Position numbers and translations under genes: made by a program. From positions 1 through 30,590 of IMG/VR virus record IMGVR_UViG_3300044858_005202: a DNA stretch of 30,590 bases. One strand, given 5' to 3'. The DNA is from a virus. The stretch's first letter is position 1; each line of letters starts with the position of its first letter. The notes below the pieces were generated by a model. That model was not told the origin of the DNA, made no database searches, and saw only the letters and a list, made by a program, of their open reading frames with translations. Below, piece by piece: positions 5,139 to 11,718 of the stretch.

Positions 5139-6010
5139 AGATACTTATCACTGGACATAGGGGATTTGTTGGTCGCCACTTCACAAACTTCTACCGTGAA
5201 AAGGGCCACGAGGTGTTTGGCGTAGACATCACCGCAGATACCCCTCGAGAAGCAAGGGATTTCTTCCGCAAGGACGACATTCAATGGGACCTTGTGATTC
5301 ACCTCGCTGCCGTCGTTGGCGGGCGAGCAAAGATTGAAGGAGACCCACTCTCGGTCGCCGTTGACCTCTCCATTGACGCAGAGATGTGGCAGTGGGCAAT
5401 AAGGACAAAGCAGCCAAGGGTCGTGTACTTTTCATCTTCCGCCGCATATCCCATTGAGCTGCAAACGCGAGAGAACCATGTGTCACTCTCGGAGCACATG
5501 ATCAACCTCAATGACATTCGCAGCCCAGACTTTACTTACGGGTGGTCCAAGCTGACAGGTGAATACCTTGCACAGTTTGCTGCCGCAGAGGGGGTAAAGA
5601 CACATGTCTTCCGACCATTCTCTGGATACGGTGAGGACCAGGCGCTGGACTACCCATTCCCTTCGTTCATTGAGCGGGCAAAGCGACGCGCAGACCCGTT
5701 TGAAGTATGGGGAGATGGGCACCAGACGCGGGACTTTGTGCACATTGATGACATTGTCGCAACCGTTAACGCAGCGATTGATCAGGACTATCGTGACCCG
5801 CTGAATATCGGAACCGGGCGACCGACATCGTTCCTTGCCCTTGCCGATCTTGTATGTAGCGAAGTTGGGTATAAGCCAGAAATTGTTACATACCCAGAAA
5901 AGCCAGTTGGGGTTTTCTGGAGGGTATCCGACCCAGTAATGAGCTTTCAGGTGTACCAGCCAAGAATCACCCTAGAAGAGGGGATCAAGAGGGCGCTTTT
6001 GACACGCTGA
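5135..6010 (+). CDS. NAD-dependent sugar epimerase/dehydratase, extended SDR (291 aa)
   Basis: Residues 1-13 carry the Rossmann motif TGxxGxxG (G7, G10, G13), with an acidic D31 at the end of strand 2, which favours NAD. HLAAVVGG near 56-63, a Ser cluster at 100-102, and Y135-x3-K139 (YGWSK) complete the SDR active site. RPFSGYGEDQ, WGDGHQTRDFVHIDD and NIGTGRPTS are typical of nucleotide-sugar epimerases and dehydratases. Length is normal for the family. The exact substrate (UDP-, GDP- or dTDP-sugar) cannot be told. ATG 5135 overlaps the glycosyltransferase stop, so the pair is translationally coupled and probably makes and attaches a modified sugar. Its 3' end contains the promoter of the next gene. 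Confidence 0.88.
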   Translation: MKILITGHRGFVGRHFTNFYREKGHEVFGVDITADTPREARDFFRKDDIQWDLVIHLAAVVGGRAKIEGDPLSVAVDLSIDAEMWQWAIRTKQPRVVYFSSSAAYPIELQTRENHVSLSEHMINLNDIRSPDFTYGWSKLTGEYLAQFAAAEGVKTHVFRPFSGYGEDQALDYPFPSFIERAKRRADPFEVWGDGHQTRDFVHIDDIVATVNAAIDQDYRDPLNIGTGRPTSFLALADLVCSEVGYKPEIVTYPEKPVGVFWRVSDPVMSFQVYQPRITLEEGIKRALLTR

Positions 6011-6027
6011 CCGAAACACTCTAGGAT
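5999..6027 (+). promoter_or_regulatory. Promoter for the gene at 6049
   Basis: A perfect TTGACA (5999-6004), 17 bases, then TAGGAT (6022-6027). The -35 box lies in the last codons of the epimerase gene. The start should be near 6034, followed by an A/G-rich SD (AAAGG and six G, 6036-6044) and ATG 6049. Confidence 0.7.
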
Positions 6028-6048
6028 GCCCATAGAAAGGGGGGCTGT

Positions 6049-6354
6049 ATGGAAGAAGTAATACGGCTTTACAGAATTGACGAGGTTGAAAAAAACCTTA
6101 AAGAGTGCAGGTCGGAAATTGTGGCGCACGTGACGCACCAGAAGAAGCTACGTGTGGCTGAGATGACCAACTGGTCTCAAACTCAAGAGTTCCTTACCCT
6201 TGCCGTTCGTGTGTATGAGGCTGTTGGCAACGGGGTTGAATTCCAAGACCTTGCCAGAAGGGGAATTAACTCTGCAGACGATGCGAGAGCCGCGAGGAAG
6301 TGGCACGATGAAAACCCAGGACGATGGCCGCAGGGAGGAACCAGTGCCGAATAG
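6049..6354 (+). CDS. Hypothetical helical protein (101 aa)
   Basis: A strong G-rich SD ends 4 bases before ATG 6049 and a consensus-like promoter precedes it. The protein is charged and mainly helical (IDEVEKNLKECRSEIV..., NSADDARAARKWHDENPG). The single Cys and absence of signal or TM suggest a cytoplasmic protein. No family recognised. It overlaps the next gene by 47 bases and leads a run of seven or eight short genes to 8688. Confidence 0.7.
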   Translation: MEEVIRLYRIDEVEKNLKECRSEIVAHVTHQKKLRVAEMTNWSQTQEFLTLAVRVYEAVGNGVEFQDLARRGINSADDARAARKWHDENPGRWPQGGTSAE

Positions 6355-6700
6355 TTCAGTAAAGACATTTGAAGAAACGTTTAAAGAAATCTACGATGAG
6401 GCGTATGAGCTTCTTTGCGAGAAGCAGGCCCGATATGGTGACTCCAACATTGAGCATCTCGGACTGCATGGGGTAATCAGCCGAATCGGGAACGACAAGA
6501 TTGCTCGAGCGCGAAAGTTCATGCAGGGCAAGATCGTTGACGGCCATGTGATCCTTGATCCACTTGACGAGGGCACATACGAATCCCTTGCAGACACCCT
6601 TCTGGACATTGCAAACTACGCGCTCATTGCAGTTGCGCTTCAACGCGGATTGTGGGGCGCGCCGATGGAGCGAGATTTGCCGGGGCGGCCAAAGAAGTGA
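6308..6700 (+). CDS. DUF1599 / Nmad1-like protein (130 aa)
   Basis: Residues ~20-112 match what I know of the nucleotide modification-associated domain 1 (DUF1599): a helix ending in LLCEKQARYGDSNI, then HGVISRIGNDKIARARKF, and a final ESLADTLLDIANYALIAVAL. The pattern EKQxxYG...DK.AR...E...DTLxDxANYALI is typical. The family is helical and often encoded in phages beside DNA-base metabolism genes; its biochemical role is not settled and no other base-modification gene is visible here. ATG 6308 has GAGGAAG upstream. The N-terminal ~18 residues are polar and probably flexible. Its stop overlaps the next start (GTGA). Confidence 0.75.
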   Translation: MKTQDDGRREEPVPNSSVKTFEETFKEIYDEAYELLCEKQARYGDSNIEHLGLHGVISRIGNDKIARARKFMQGKIVDGHVILDPLDEGTYESLADTLLDIANYALIAVALQRGLWGAPMERDLPGRPKK

Positions 6701-6942
6701 ACCCACAGTTCATTGAGGCGCTTAAGGCGGCCAAGAAGGAAGGGAAGATTGACGCGGTCAGGGAGGGCATGCGGTCACTTCACTCGGCGACTGCATGGGC
6801 ACAGGCTCAGGAGGGTGACAGTGAGTACCATCGCGGACTTCGCGACGGAATAGTCTTAGCAATGGAGGCGATTGGGTATAACCGATGGGAAGCACAACGC
6901 GGTATGAAGTCTGGAAACTTGAACGATCAGAAGAAGGGATAG
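6697..6942 (+). CDS. Hypothetical protein (81 aa)
   Basis: GTG 6697 overlaps the previous TGA, suggesting coupled translation. The protein is helical with Ala/Glu/Lys-rich segments (QFIEALKAAKKEGKIDAVREG and RGLRDGIVLAMEAIGYNRWEAQ). No motif or family recognised. The last 20 residues overlap another reading frame starting at 6885, so the C-terminus is less secure. Confidence 0.6.
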   Translation: MNPQFIEALKAAKKEGKIDAVREGMRSLHSATAWAQAQEGDSEYHRGLRDGIVLAMEAIGYNRWEAQRGMKSGNLNDQKKG

Positions 6943-7091
6943 GTTACAAATGGGCAATATGGGACCAAGCCACAAACACGGTGGCAAAAAGCGGACTAGC
7001 GCAAACGGCAGACGACGCCGTAGAAATAACGACGTTCTGGATTGGTTTTCTGACCGATATCGCAAACCGACTCCAGCAGCAAAAAAGATAA
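6885..7091 (+). CDS. Hypothetical protein (68 aa)
   Basis: ATG 6885 begins a natural-looking sequence (YEVWKLERSEEGIGYKWAIWD, ADDAVEITTFWIGFLTDIANRL) with a likely beta hairpin then helix. A rival frame from ATG 6950 with a better SD covers the same bases, but its first 50 residues are Arg/Lys/Gly-rich with five Arg in a row and look like a shadow. I therefore keep 6885 and start the next gene later. The SD is weak (GGAGG 16 bases upstream). Family unknown. Confidence 0.55.
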   Translation: MGSTTRYEVWKLERSEEGIGYKWAIWDQATNTVAKSGLAQTADDAVEITTFWIGFLTDIANRLQQQKR

Positions 7092-7120
7092 CGCAGGTGT
7101 GGCTGGCGAAATCGTTTGCC

Positions 7121-7387
7121 ATGAGCAACGCCAATTTAATCCCGCTCGTCGGCGGAGAGGAGCTCAAAACCATTGCCGTTGAAATGATGGAGGTCGCATC
7201 TGCGATTGGCGGTGTGCACGGTTGCAAGATCACGCTATCTGAACCACGGGAAGGCGATCCCTATTACGAGAGCGATATGGAAATGATCATTGATGGCATG
7301 CGGCACGATGTGGTGATCTCATCGCTTGACCTGAACGAGCTGTTGACATCATCCGTTGGATGGATTAACCGAAGGGGCATCAAGTGA
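7121..7387 (+). CDS. Hypothetical protein (88 aa)
   Basis: The frame is open from 6950; ATG 7121 is chosen because it avoids the overlapping gene, although GTG 7097 or ATG 6950 are possible. The product looks like a small alpha/beta domain: a helix (GEELKTIAVEMMEVASAIGG), then strands (GCKITLSEP, ESDMEMIIDGMRHDVVISS) and a final helix. Single Cys, no signal. Family unknown. Its stop overlaps the next start (GTGA). Confidence 0.55.
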   Translation: MSNANLIPLVGGEELKTIAVEMMEVASAIGGVHGCKITLSEPREGDPYYESDMEMIIDGMRHDVVISSLDLNELLTSSVGWINRRGIK

Positions 7388-7596
7388 GCGCATCTGACCG
7401 ACTTCGCAAGTTGGTTGAGCATGCTGTCTCGGGGGACACGACCCCAGTTTTAAGGGGGATTGGTATTAGCCAACGAGGGAAGGTTGAACTTTTCTCTAGG
7501 CTGGCATATATTGCAGGTCTTAAGAGAGCTCTTGAGATAGTGGAAGAGTATGAAAAGGAGCAATCAGATGGCGGACGCCAAGAATCTAGTCGTTGA
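7384..7596 (+). CDS. Hypothetical helical protein (70 aa)
   Basis: GTG 7384 overlaps the previous stop. The protein is mostly helical, with VELFSRLAYIAGLKRALEIVEEYEKEQ as a long amphipathic stretch. No motif recognised. The last ten residues overlap the start of the next gene, whose SD (AAGGAG, 7555-7560) lies within this frame. Confidence 0.6.
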   Translation: MSASDRLRKLVEHAVSGDTTPVLRGIGISQRGKVELFSRLAYIAGLKRALEIVEEYEKEQSDGGRQESSR

Positions 7597-7762
7597 CAAC
7601 CGCGGGCGACCGCTGGATGGCTGGCACTGCACTCAGTGCGAAACAAAGATTGACGACAAGGTAATGGAGGGCTATCCGGCTACGATTGACCCAAAATATA
7701 AGAAGGCAACATGCCATAAGTGCAGGAAGGTGAAGGTTATTAAGAAATGGGATCAAAAGTAA
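7568..7762 (+). CDS. Zinc-ribbon protein (64 aa)
   Basis: AAGGAG at 7555-7560 lies 7 bases ahead of ATG 7568. Two knuckles, CTQC (~27-30) and CHKC (~55-58), are separated by about 24 residues, a classical zinc-ribbon spacing; the tail is basic (RKVKVIKKW), which would suit nucleic-acid binding. No specific family. The 3' end overlaps the protease gene by 16 bases, so the two are translated from the same message. Confidence 0.7.
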   Translation: MADAKNLVVDNRGRPLDGWHCTQCETKIDDKVMEGYPATIDPKYKKATCHKCRKVKVIKKWDQK

Positions 7763-8688
7763 GGGCTATTGCGATATTTATCGCAGCTGTTTTATTCATA
7801 TCTGCTCCCGGAGCGGTTGACGCAAGACAAAAAAGATCTAAGAACGTTTACCGAGTTAAATACACCTACAGCAGTTCGCTTGGATACAAATGGGCGCAAG
7901 ATAGAATCAACCAAGGGTACACCACTAGGCTTGACGGCAAGGCCCCTACTCCCAACAGCTATGGATCTGGAATTGATGTCTACATTGTTGATAGCGGCGT
8001 CGGCGCAGAAGACTGTGCAAACCACGGTTCAATGGTGGCAAGCGTTGTCAGCAATTCAAGCATTGGGATCGCTACTGGAGTTAACATTATTAGCGTTAAG
8101 GTTCTGGACTGCAAGGGCGAGACCACAGAGGAGAATTTGGTCAACGCAATCAACTCCATCAAGGAAACAGCGGTTCCTAGCAGGTCAGTGGTTAATATCA
8201 GCATTGGCGGAGCTAAGAGTGCCGCAGTTGATGCAGCAGCCAGCAGCCTCGGGTTGATGATGCCGGTTGTTGTTGCGGCTGGAAATGAGTTTACTGATGC
8301 ATGCAAAACAAGTCCAGCTGGTGCAAGCAATGTAATCACTGTTGGAGGAGTTGATAAATACCATTACATGGCATGGTTCTCAAACCACGGTCAGTGTGTT
8401 GATATTTGGGCTCCCGGTAAAAGCGTGGACGCGATTGACAAGAATGGCGCTTCACGAAAGATAAGCGGAACAAGCATATCTGCGCCGCTCGTAACTGCAG
8501 CGATTGCATGGGTTGCAGATAGGGATAATTCAACAACTATGGAGGCTGCGCTTACTGTATTCAGGGAGAGCAGTGATGCTCCAGTTATGACGCCGTATCA
8601 CAGCGGAGGAAAGAAGCCGTTCTCGCTGTGGATTCGGGATGTGCCAGTAAACTGGATTAGAACCGACTACCCGACTTCGCTGCCGTAA
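7747..8688 (+). CDS. Secreted subtilisin-like serine protease, S8 family (313 aa)
   Basis: A signal peptide (~1-26: basic MGSKVR, hydrophobic AIAIFIAAVLFISA, AVDA cleavage region) leads directly into the mature domain. The catalytic triad is complete: D82 in VYIVDSGVG, H93 in ANHGSMVASV, S243 in SGTSISAP, with the oxyanion N180 in VVAAGNE. WAQDRI before the Asp motif resembles the proteinase K branch. Only ~25 residues separate signal and catalytic domain, so the usual I9 propeptide chaperone is absent. Cys 90, 122, 186 and 217 may form disulfides. An exported protease could act on host surface proteins or in lysis, which is inference. The 3' end converges with and overlaps the terminase gene by 32 bases. 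Confidence 0.92.
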   Translation: MGSKVRAIAIFIAAVLFISAPGAVDARQKRSKNVYRVKYTYSSSLGYKWAQDRINQGYTTRLDGKAPTPNSYGSGIDVYIVDSGVGAEDCANHGSMVASVVSNSSIGIATGVNIISVKVLDCKGETTEENLVNAINSIKETAVPSRSVVNISIGGAKSAAVDAAASSLGLMMPVVVAAGNEFTDACKTSPAGASNVITVGGVDKYHYMAWFSNHGQCVDIWAPGKSVDAIDKNGASRKISGTSISAPLVTAAIAWVADRDNSTTMEAALTVFRESSDAPVMTPYHSGGKKPFSLWIRDVPVNWIRTDYPTSLP

Positions 8689-10072
8689 AGTAGAACGTGC
8701 TTCCGCTTAGGTCCGCAGCGTAGACCAGCGCGTCAACAAGGTCGTCGTGTTCCCCGTTTGGAAATGCCGCCATCTCCGCCTCTAGGTCTTTGATCCCAGG
8801 CGCTCCCTTAAGATGGAAAACCTTTCCAGCCTCGTATCGCGCAGCAAGAGCCCTAGCGCGAGTAACCTTGTCCTTGTCTGGTCGGACGGGTCTGGCGGGA
8901 AGGTTAGTTGTGCCAAGAATCTCACGAACGAACGTGCTTTGGTGCTGGACCGCTTCAATGTTTACCGACTCTAGCGGTCGTGCGCTCTCTGTCATCTCTG
9001 GCGAGTGTGGGATTAGATACTGCGGCCAAAGGAGCTTCGGTCCGTCATCTGCAACAAGATCTCCGTCCCTAGTAACTCCAGTAATCCAGTCTCGATGACC
9101 CTCCACTAGCCGCGCTTTCCACGCGCCAATAACATAAAGGTTGTGATCAGCATCTTCCACAACCTCCACACACGACGTGTAGTCACTTCGCTCAGATGCA
9201 GAGGATGCAAGGTCAATTCCAACCCTCCGAGCCCCAGACGGGACGCTGTCGGTTTGCTTAAACCTGTCGTACCTAAAGATGTTTCCGCCCATTGAGGTGA
9301 CGTCGTTCTGGAACTGCAGCATGAAAATAGGACTTCCGAGTTCCTCTCGCTTCTTGTCCATGTCTGCAACCGTATACATCTCTGGCCAGAGAATCTGATC
9401 GCCCTCAACCGCCCGCCTAAGCATGACGGGTGTTCCCTTCTCCTTGAGGTCGTTATAAAAATCGTCTTCGTGCCAACGGGTTCCGATATACCAGCGCTTG
9501 GCCCCCGGCACAAGCATTGGGTCAACAACTTGCCAGTAGGTGTCTTGCGCTTTCTGGCGCTGAACGGCAGTGGCGTTTTCCTTCATGCCAACCATGTCGT
9601 CGCCAATTAAAATGTCTAGACGGGCACCAGGCTTAATTGAGCCAAGTCCGTCAGCAAAGCATGTGGCATCTTTGCCCATGTTGGCACCCTTGATAGTCCA
9701 GACCTCATCCGTCCACTTGGGACCAACAACCCCGTCTCTTGCCCATTCAAAGATCTCAGCAAAATGTGGTGATTCAATAATCGCCTTGATTGCACGAGAG
9801 CGAGCAAGGGCATCTGAAAGCACAGAGGTAAGAATGCCAACCCTAATCTTTCCTTGGCTTACACCGATAAGGCGAGCCACCCTATGAATCAGTTGAGTTG
9901 TCTTGGCGTGTCCGCGCGGCATCAAGACGAGTGCTCGGTCGTTCTTGTCTAGGAAACGCTCCATTTCCCTGAGGTGCTTGGGAAAGACAAGATTGCCGAC
10001 GTATTCCGCAAATGCTGCGTCAGACGTCTTCGCTTGCTGTCTCAACCACAGTCTGTACTGCTTGCTGTCCAT
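8657..10072 (-). CDS. terL: Terminase large subunit (471 aa)
   Basis: DNA-packaging motor. Residues ~52-59 are the Walker A-type motif PRGHAKTT; 153-159 (DILIGDD) are Walker B with the catalytic acidic pair; GTRW near 197-200 fits the coupling motif. The C-terminal RNase H-like nuclease shows D287 in GIDLA, an internal Glu/Asp region, and HDDLVDA at 442-448, the usual final metal-binding Asp pair. Length is normal. The start is fixed by GGAGG 6 bases upstream of the ATG at 10072. It overlaps the small subunit by 53 bases, the standard terS-terL order, but the pair runs opposite to all neighbours and no portal follows. Confidence 0.95.
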   Translation of the reverse strand: MDSKQYRLWLRQQAKTSDAAFAEYVGNLVFPKHLREMERFLDKNDRALVLMPRGHAKTTQLIHRVARLIGVSQGKIRVGILTSVLSDALARSRAIKAIIESPHFAEIFEWARDGVVGPKWTDEVWTIKGANMGKDATCFADGLGSIKPGARLDILIGDDMVGMKENATAVQRQKAQDTYWQVVDPMLVPGAKRWYIGTRWHEDDFYNDLKEKGTPVMLRRAVEGDQILWPEMYTVADMDKKREELGSPIFMLQFQNDVTSMGGNIFRYDRFKQTDSVPSGARRVGIDLASSASERSDYTSCVEVVEDADHNLYVIGAWKARLVEGHRDWITGVTRDGDLVADDGPKLLWPQYLIPHSPEMTESARPLESVNIEAVQHQSTFVREILGTTNLPARPVRPDKDKVTRARALAARYEAGKVFHLKGAPGIKDLEAEMAAFPNGEHDDLVDALVYAADLSGSTFYFTAAKSGSRF

Positions 10073-10559
10073 CGCCGACCTCCTCTAGTGCGTCAGCCCA
10101 ATTACGTAGGCGCTTTGCTAGGTCCTCTGCATTCAAGCCATCAATTGCGTGGTCAATCATCTGCATCTGAACGGCACCACCATTTGCACCAGTGATCTCA
10201 ATCTTAGAAGCCTCGTAAGCCCCGGTTAGTTTTGCAAGGCGATCTATGACCTCAAGCTGTACCTTGAGAAACGCAACCTGCCCGCTAAACGAGTTCTCTC
10301 GAGCAGAGGCATGACCCTGGGCCGCCGCCCTTGCCACCCTATTTGCTCGCTCAATAAGTTCAACCTTGCTCTCAACGGGACCGATTGCATCTTCCAGAGC
10401 CATTTTGCGCATTTTCGCAATGTACTTTTTAATGGTGTCCGGCTTAAGATCAAACTGAGCGCCAATCTCGGCAACAGATACACCATTAAAGTGCAAATGG
10501 TAAATTTCCCGTTCAAGCTTATTTTGATCGTTTTTGGTACGTCTTCCAATTTGTGCCAT
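10020..10559 (-). CDS. terS: Terminase small subunit (179 aa)
   Basis: DNA-recognition subunit of the packaging complex. Residues ~12-52 form a helix-turn-helix (YHLHFNGVSVAEIGAQF, then LKPDTIKKYIAKMRK), followed by long helices expected for the oligomerisation core (VAFLKVQLEVIDRLAKLTG) and an acidic C-terminus. The frame is open to 10613, but ATG 10559 is preferred: a TATAGT -10 box ends exactly 6 bases before it, so the message is probably leaderless, and the extra upstream residues would be encoded by the promoter. No SD precedes 10559. Direct overlap with terL supports the assignment. Confidence 0.85.
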   Translation of the reverse strand: MAQIGRRTKNDQNKLEREIYHLHFNGVSVAEIGAQFDLKPDTIKKYIAKMRKMALEDAIGPVESKVELIERANRVARAAAQGHASARENSFSGQVAFLKVQLEVIDRLAKLTGAYEASKIEITGANGGAVQMQMIDHAIDGLNAEDLAKRLRNWADALEEVGDGQQAVQTVVETASEDV

Positions 10560-10565
10560 GCGCTG

Positions 10566-10571
10566 ACTATA
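10566..10571 (-). promoter_or_regulatory. -10 box of leaderless terminase transcript
   Basis: On the minus strand TATAGT is followed by 6 bases and ATG 10559, so the first transcribed base can be the A of the start codon. No clear -35 hexamer is seen (TTCCGT at about 18 bases is the nearest). The absence of an SD supports leaderless translation. Confidence 0.6.
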
Positions 10572-10597
10572 CCACATAATCTGCCCTTGACGGAAAG

Positions 10598-10626
10598 TTG
10601 CAGGATTTTTCAATTTGCTTTAGGGT
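10598..10626 (+). promoter_or_regulatory. Possible leaderless promoter for the gene at 10633
   Basis: TTGCAG (10598-10603), 17 bases, then TAGGGT (10621-10626), then 6 bases to ATG 10633. The pattern matches the TANNNT rule. The AGGG inside it could also serve as a weak SD for a longer message, so the reading is not unique. It is divergent from the terminase promoter. Confidence 0.4.
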
Positions 10627-10632
10627 TTGCTC

Positions 10633-11046
10633 ATGCCAAGAAGCAGGTGGCCAAGGAAGACTGAAGAGCCTGAGATCAGGCGCTTTCAGGAGGCGTGCAT
10701 GGCGTGGGCCAGCCAGTCCCAGATTAGCCTGAACAAAGTATTCATTGCTGCCGGGAAAAAGAGAAACAAGGGAATCTGGTGGGCAAAAGAAAGGTTCTAC
10801 GGCGGTGTCGTTCCAACAGATGACGATATTGCTTGGGCTCGCCTGAATGCGCTTAACGACGTGCTATCCGCAGAGAACCTGGCCGCCCTTGCAAAGCATC
10901 GGCGAACCGTGGCAAAGTTTTGCTATTCCTGTGCAAATAAGAAAATGAACGACATTTCCGCTAGGTGTTGGGATGGCGGGTGCCCCCTACGGCCCGTAAG
11001 CCCCCTTCCTCTAAGGGTTCCCGTAGAAAATAAGCCCATAGAGTAG
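10633..11046 (+). CDS. HTH-like protein with C-terminal CxxC / LRPVSPLPL module (137 aa)
   Basis: The N-terminal two thirds (~15-88) read as a helix-turn-helix-type domain: ISLNKVFIAAGKKRNKGIWWAKERFYGG followed by PTDDDIARL-like helices, comparable in layout to phage XRE-type regulators, though divergent. The C-terminus has four cysteines (C97, C100, C112, C117) and then the motif LRPVSPLPL at 119-127. The same ending, CxxC-x(5-11)-C-x4-C-x-LRPVSPLPL, closes the HTH protein at 28759-29331. A zinc-bound module is likely. The location beside the divergent terminase promoter would suit a regulator. Start ATG 10633; see the promoter entry. Confidence 0.65.
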   Translation: MPRSRWPRKTEEPEIRRFQEACMAWASQSQISLNKVFIAAGKKRNKGIWWAKERFYGGVVPTDDDIAWARLNALNDVLSAENLAALAKHRRTVAKFCYSCANKKMNDISARCWDGGCPLRPVSPLPLRVPVENKPIE

Positions 11047-11061
11047 GCGGTTTCCGCAGGC

Positions 11062-11067
11062 TATAAT
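11062..11067 (+). promoter_or_regulatory. -10 box of a leaderless promoter ahead of the tail module
   Basis: A perfect TATAAT ends 6 bases before ATG 11074, so the message should start on or next to the start codon. No SD is present and no convincing -35 hexamer can be seen. It probably opens the large rightward fibre operon. Confidence 0.6.
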
Positions 11068-11073
11068 CTAGCC

Positions 11074-11421
11074 ATGGCACTTTCCACCTATGACATTGCA
11101 ACCGAGCAGGGCTCTTCATATGGGTCTGTTGTCACCTATGAGGACGACAACGGAGATCCAGTAAACTTGACTGGGTATACTGCCAATATGCAGGTCAGAA
11201 CCTATGCTGGGGCAGCAGTTCCATCCCTCACGCTTGCAAGCTCAAGCGGGCTGGCGACTGGCGGGGCGGCGGGAACGATAACCATTTCTATCTCGGCTTC
11301 CGCCCTTTCGGCGGTCAGGGCTGGTTCCTACGTTTACGACCTAGAAATCCAAAGCCCAGGCGGTGTTGTCACTAAGTTGCTGAGTGGAAATTTTACGATT
11401 GAGCAGGAGGTTACCCGTTGA
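11074..11421 (+). CDS. Virion beta-sandwich protein, BppU-N-like (115 aa)
   Basis: The sequence follows a pattern known from phage baseplate and tail-fibre accessory proteins: an N-terminal strand (YDIATEQGSSYGSVVTYED), the signature DPVNLTGYTANMQVRT, a Gly/Ala/Ser-rich loop, TITISISASALSAV, then YVYDLEIQSPGG and a final strand (SGNFTIEQEVTR). This is the usual shape of BppU N-terminal-type domains that attach adhesins to the tail tip. It has no Cys or signal. ATG 11074 is preceded by a -10 box rather than an SD. It overlaps the next gene at TTGA and is the first gene of the fibre block. Confidence 0.65.
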   Translation: MALSTYDIATEQGSSYGSVVTYEDDNGDPVNLTGYTANMQVRTYAGAAVPSLTLASSSGLATGGAAGTITISISASALSAVRAGSYVYDLEIQSPGGVVTKLLSGNFTIEQEVTR

Positions 11422-11708
11422 GCCAAGTAACAGTTACGCAGGTTAATCGGAACGTAACCGTTACCGAAGCCGCGGCAAACCTGTTGGTCACGACAGGAAT
11501 CATCTCTTCCCCGCACGGGACTTTCACCCACAGCCAGAACGCCCCGGCCAGCACATGGGTCATTAACCACAATCTTGGCTGTAAGCCCTCGGTTACGGTT
11601 GTAGATAGCGGCGGAAATGTACAGATCGGCGAGGTCTTGTATAACTCGGATAATCAGATTACGATCACATTTGTATCCGCCTTTGGCGGGTACGCCTACC
11701 TAAACTGA
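11418..11708 (+). CDS. Short tail-fibre-type protein (96 aa)
   Basis: TTG 11418 overlaps the previous stop, and AGGAGG at 11405-11410 is well placed. The C-terminal ~60 residues carry a pattern common in phage fibre tips: FTHSQNAPASTWVINHNLG, PSVTVVDSGGN, a strand pair, and a closing AYLN. The N-terminus repeats VTV/NRNVTVTE, an all-beta prefix. This looks like a small knob or adaptor of the fibre apparatus; receptor binding is inferred only from similarity of the pattern. Confidence 0.65.
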   Translation: MSQVTVTQVNRNVTVTEAAANLLVTTGIISSPHGTFTHSQNAPASTWVINHNLGCKPSVTVVDSGGNVQIGEVLYNSDNQITITFVSAFGGYAYLN

Positions 11709-11718
11709 GGAGACGCCC

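Noticed and set aside
6950-7120. N-terminal extension of the gene at 7121 with a reasonable SD
   Set aside because: Encodes an Arg/Lys/Gly-rich stretch with five Arg in a row, while the overlapping frame from 6885 gives a more protein-like sequence; not fully excluded.
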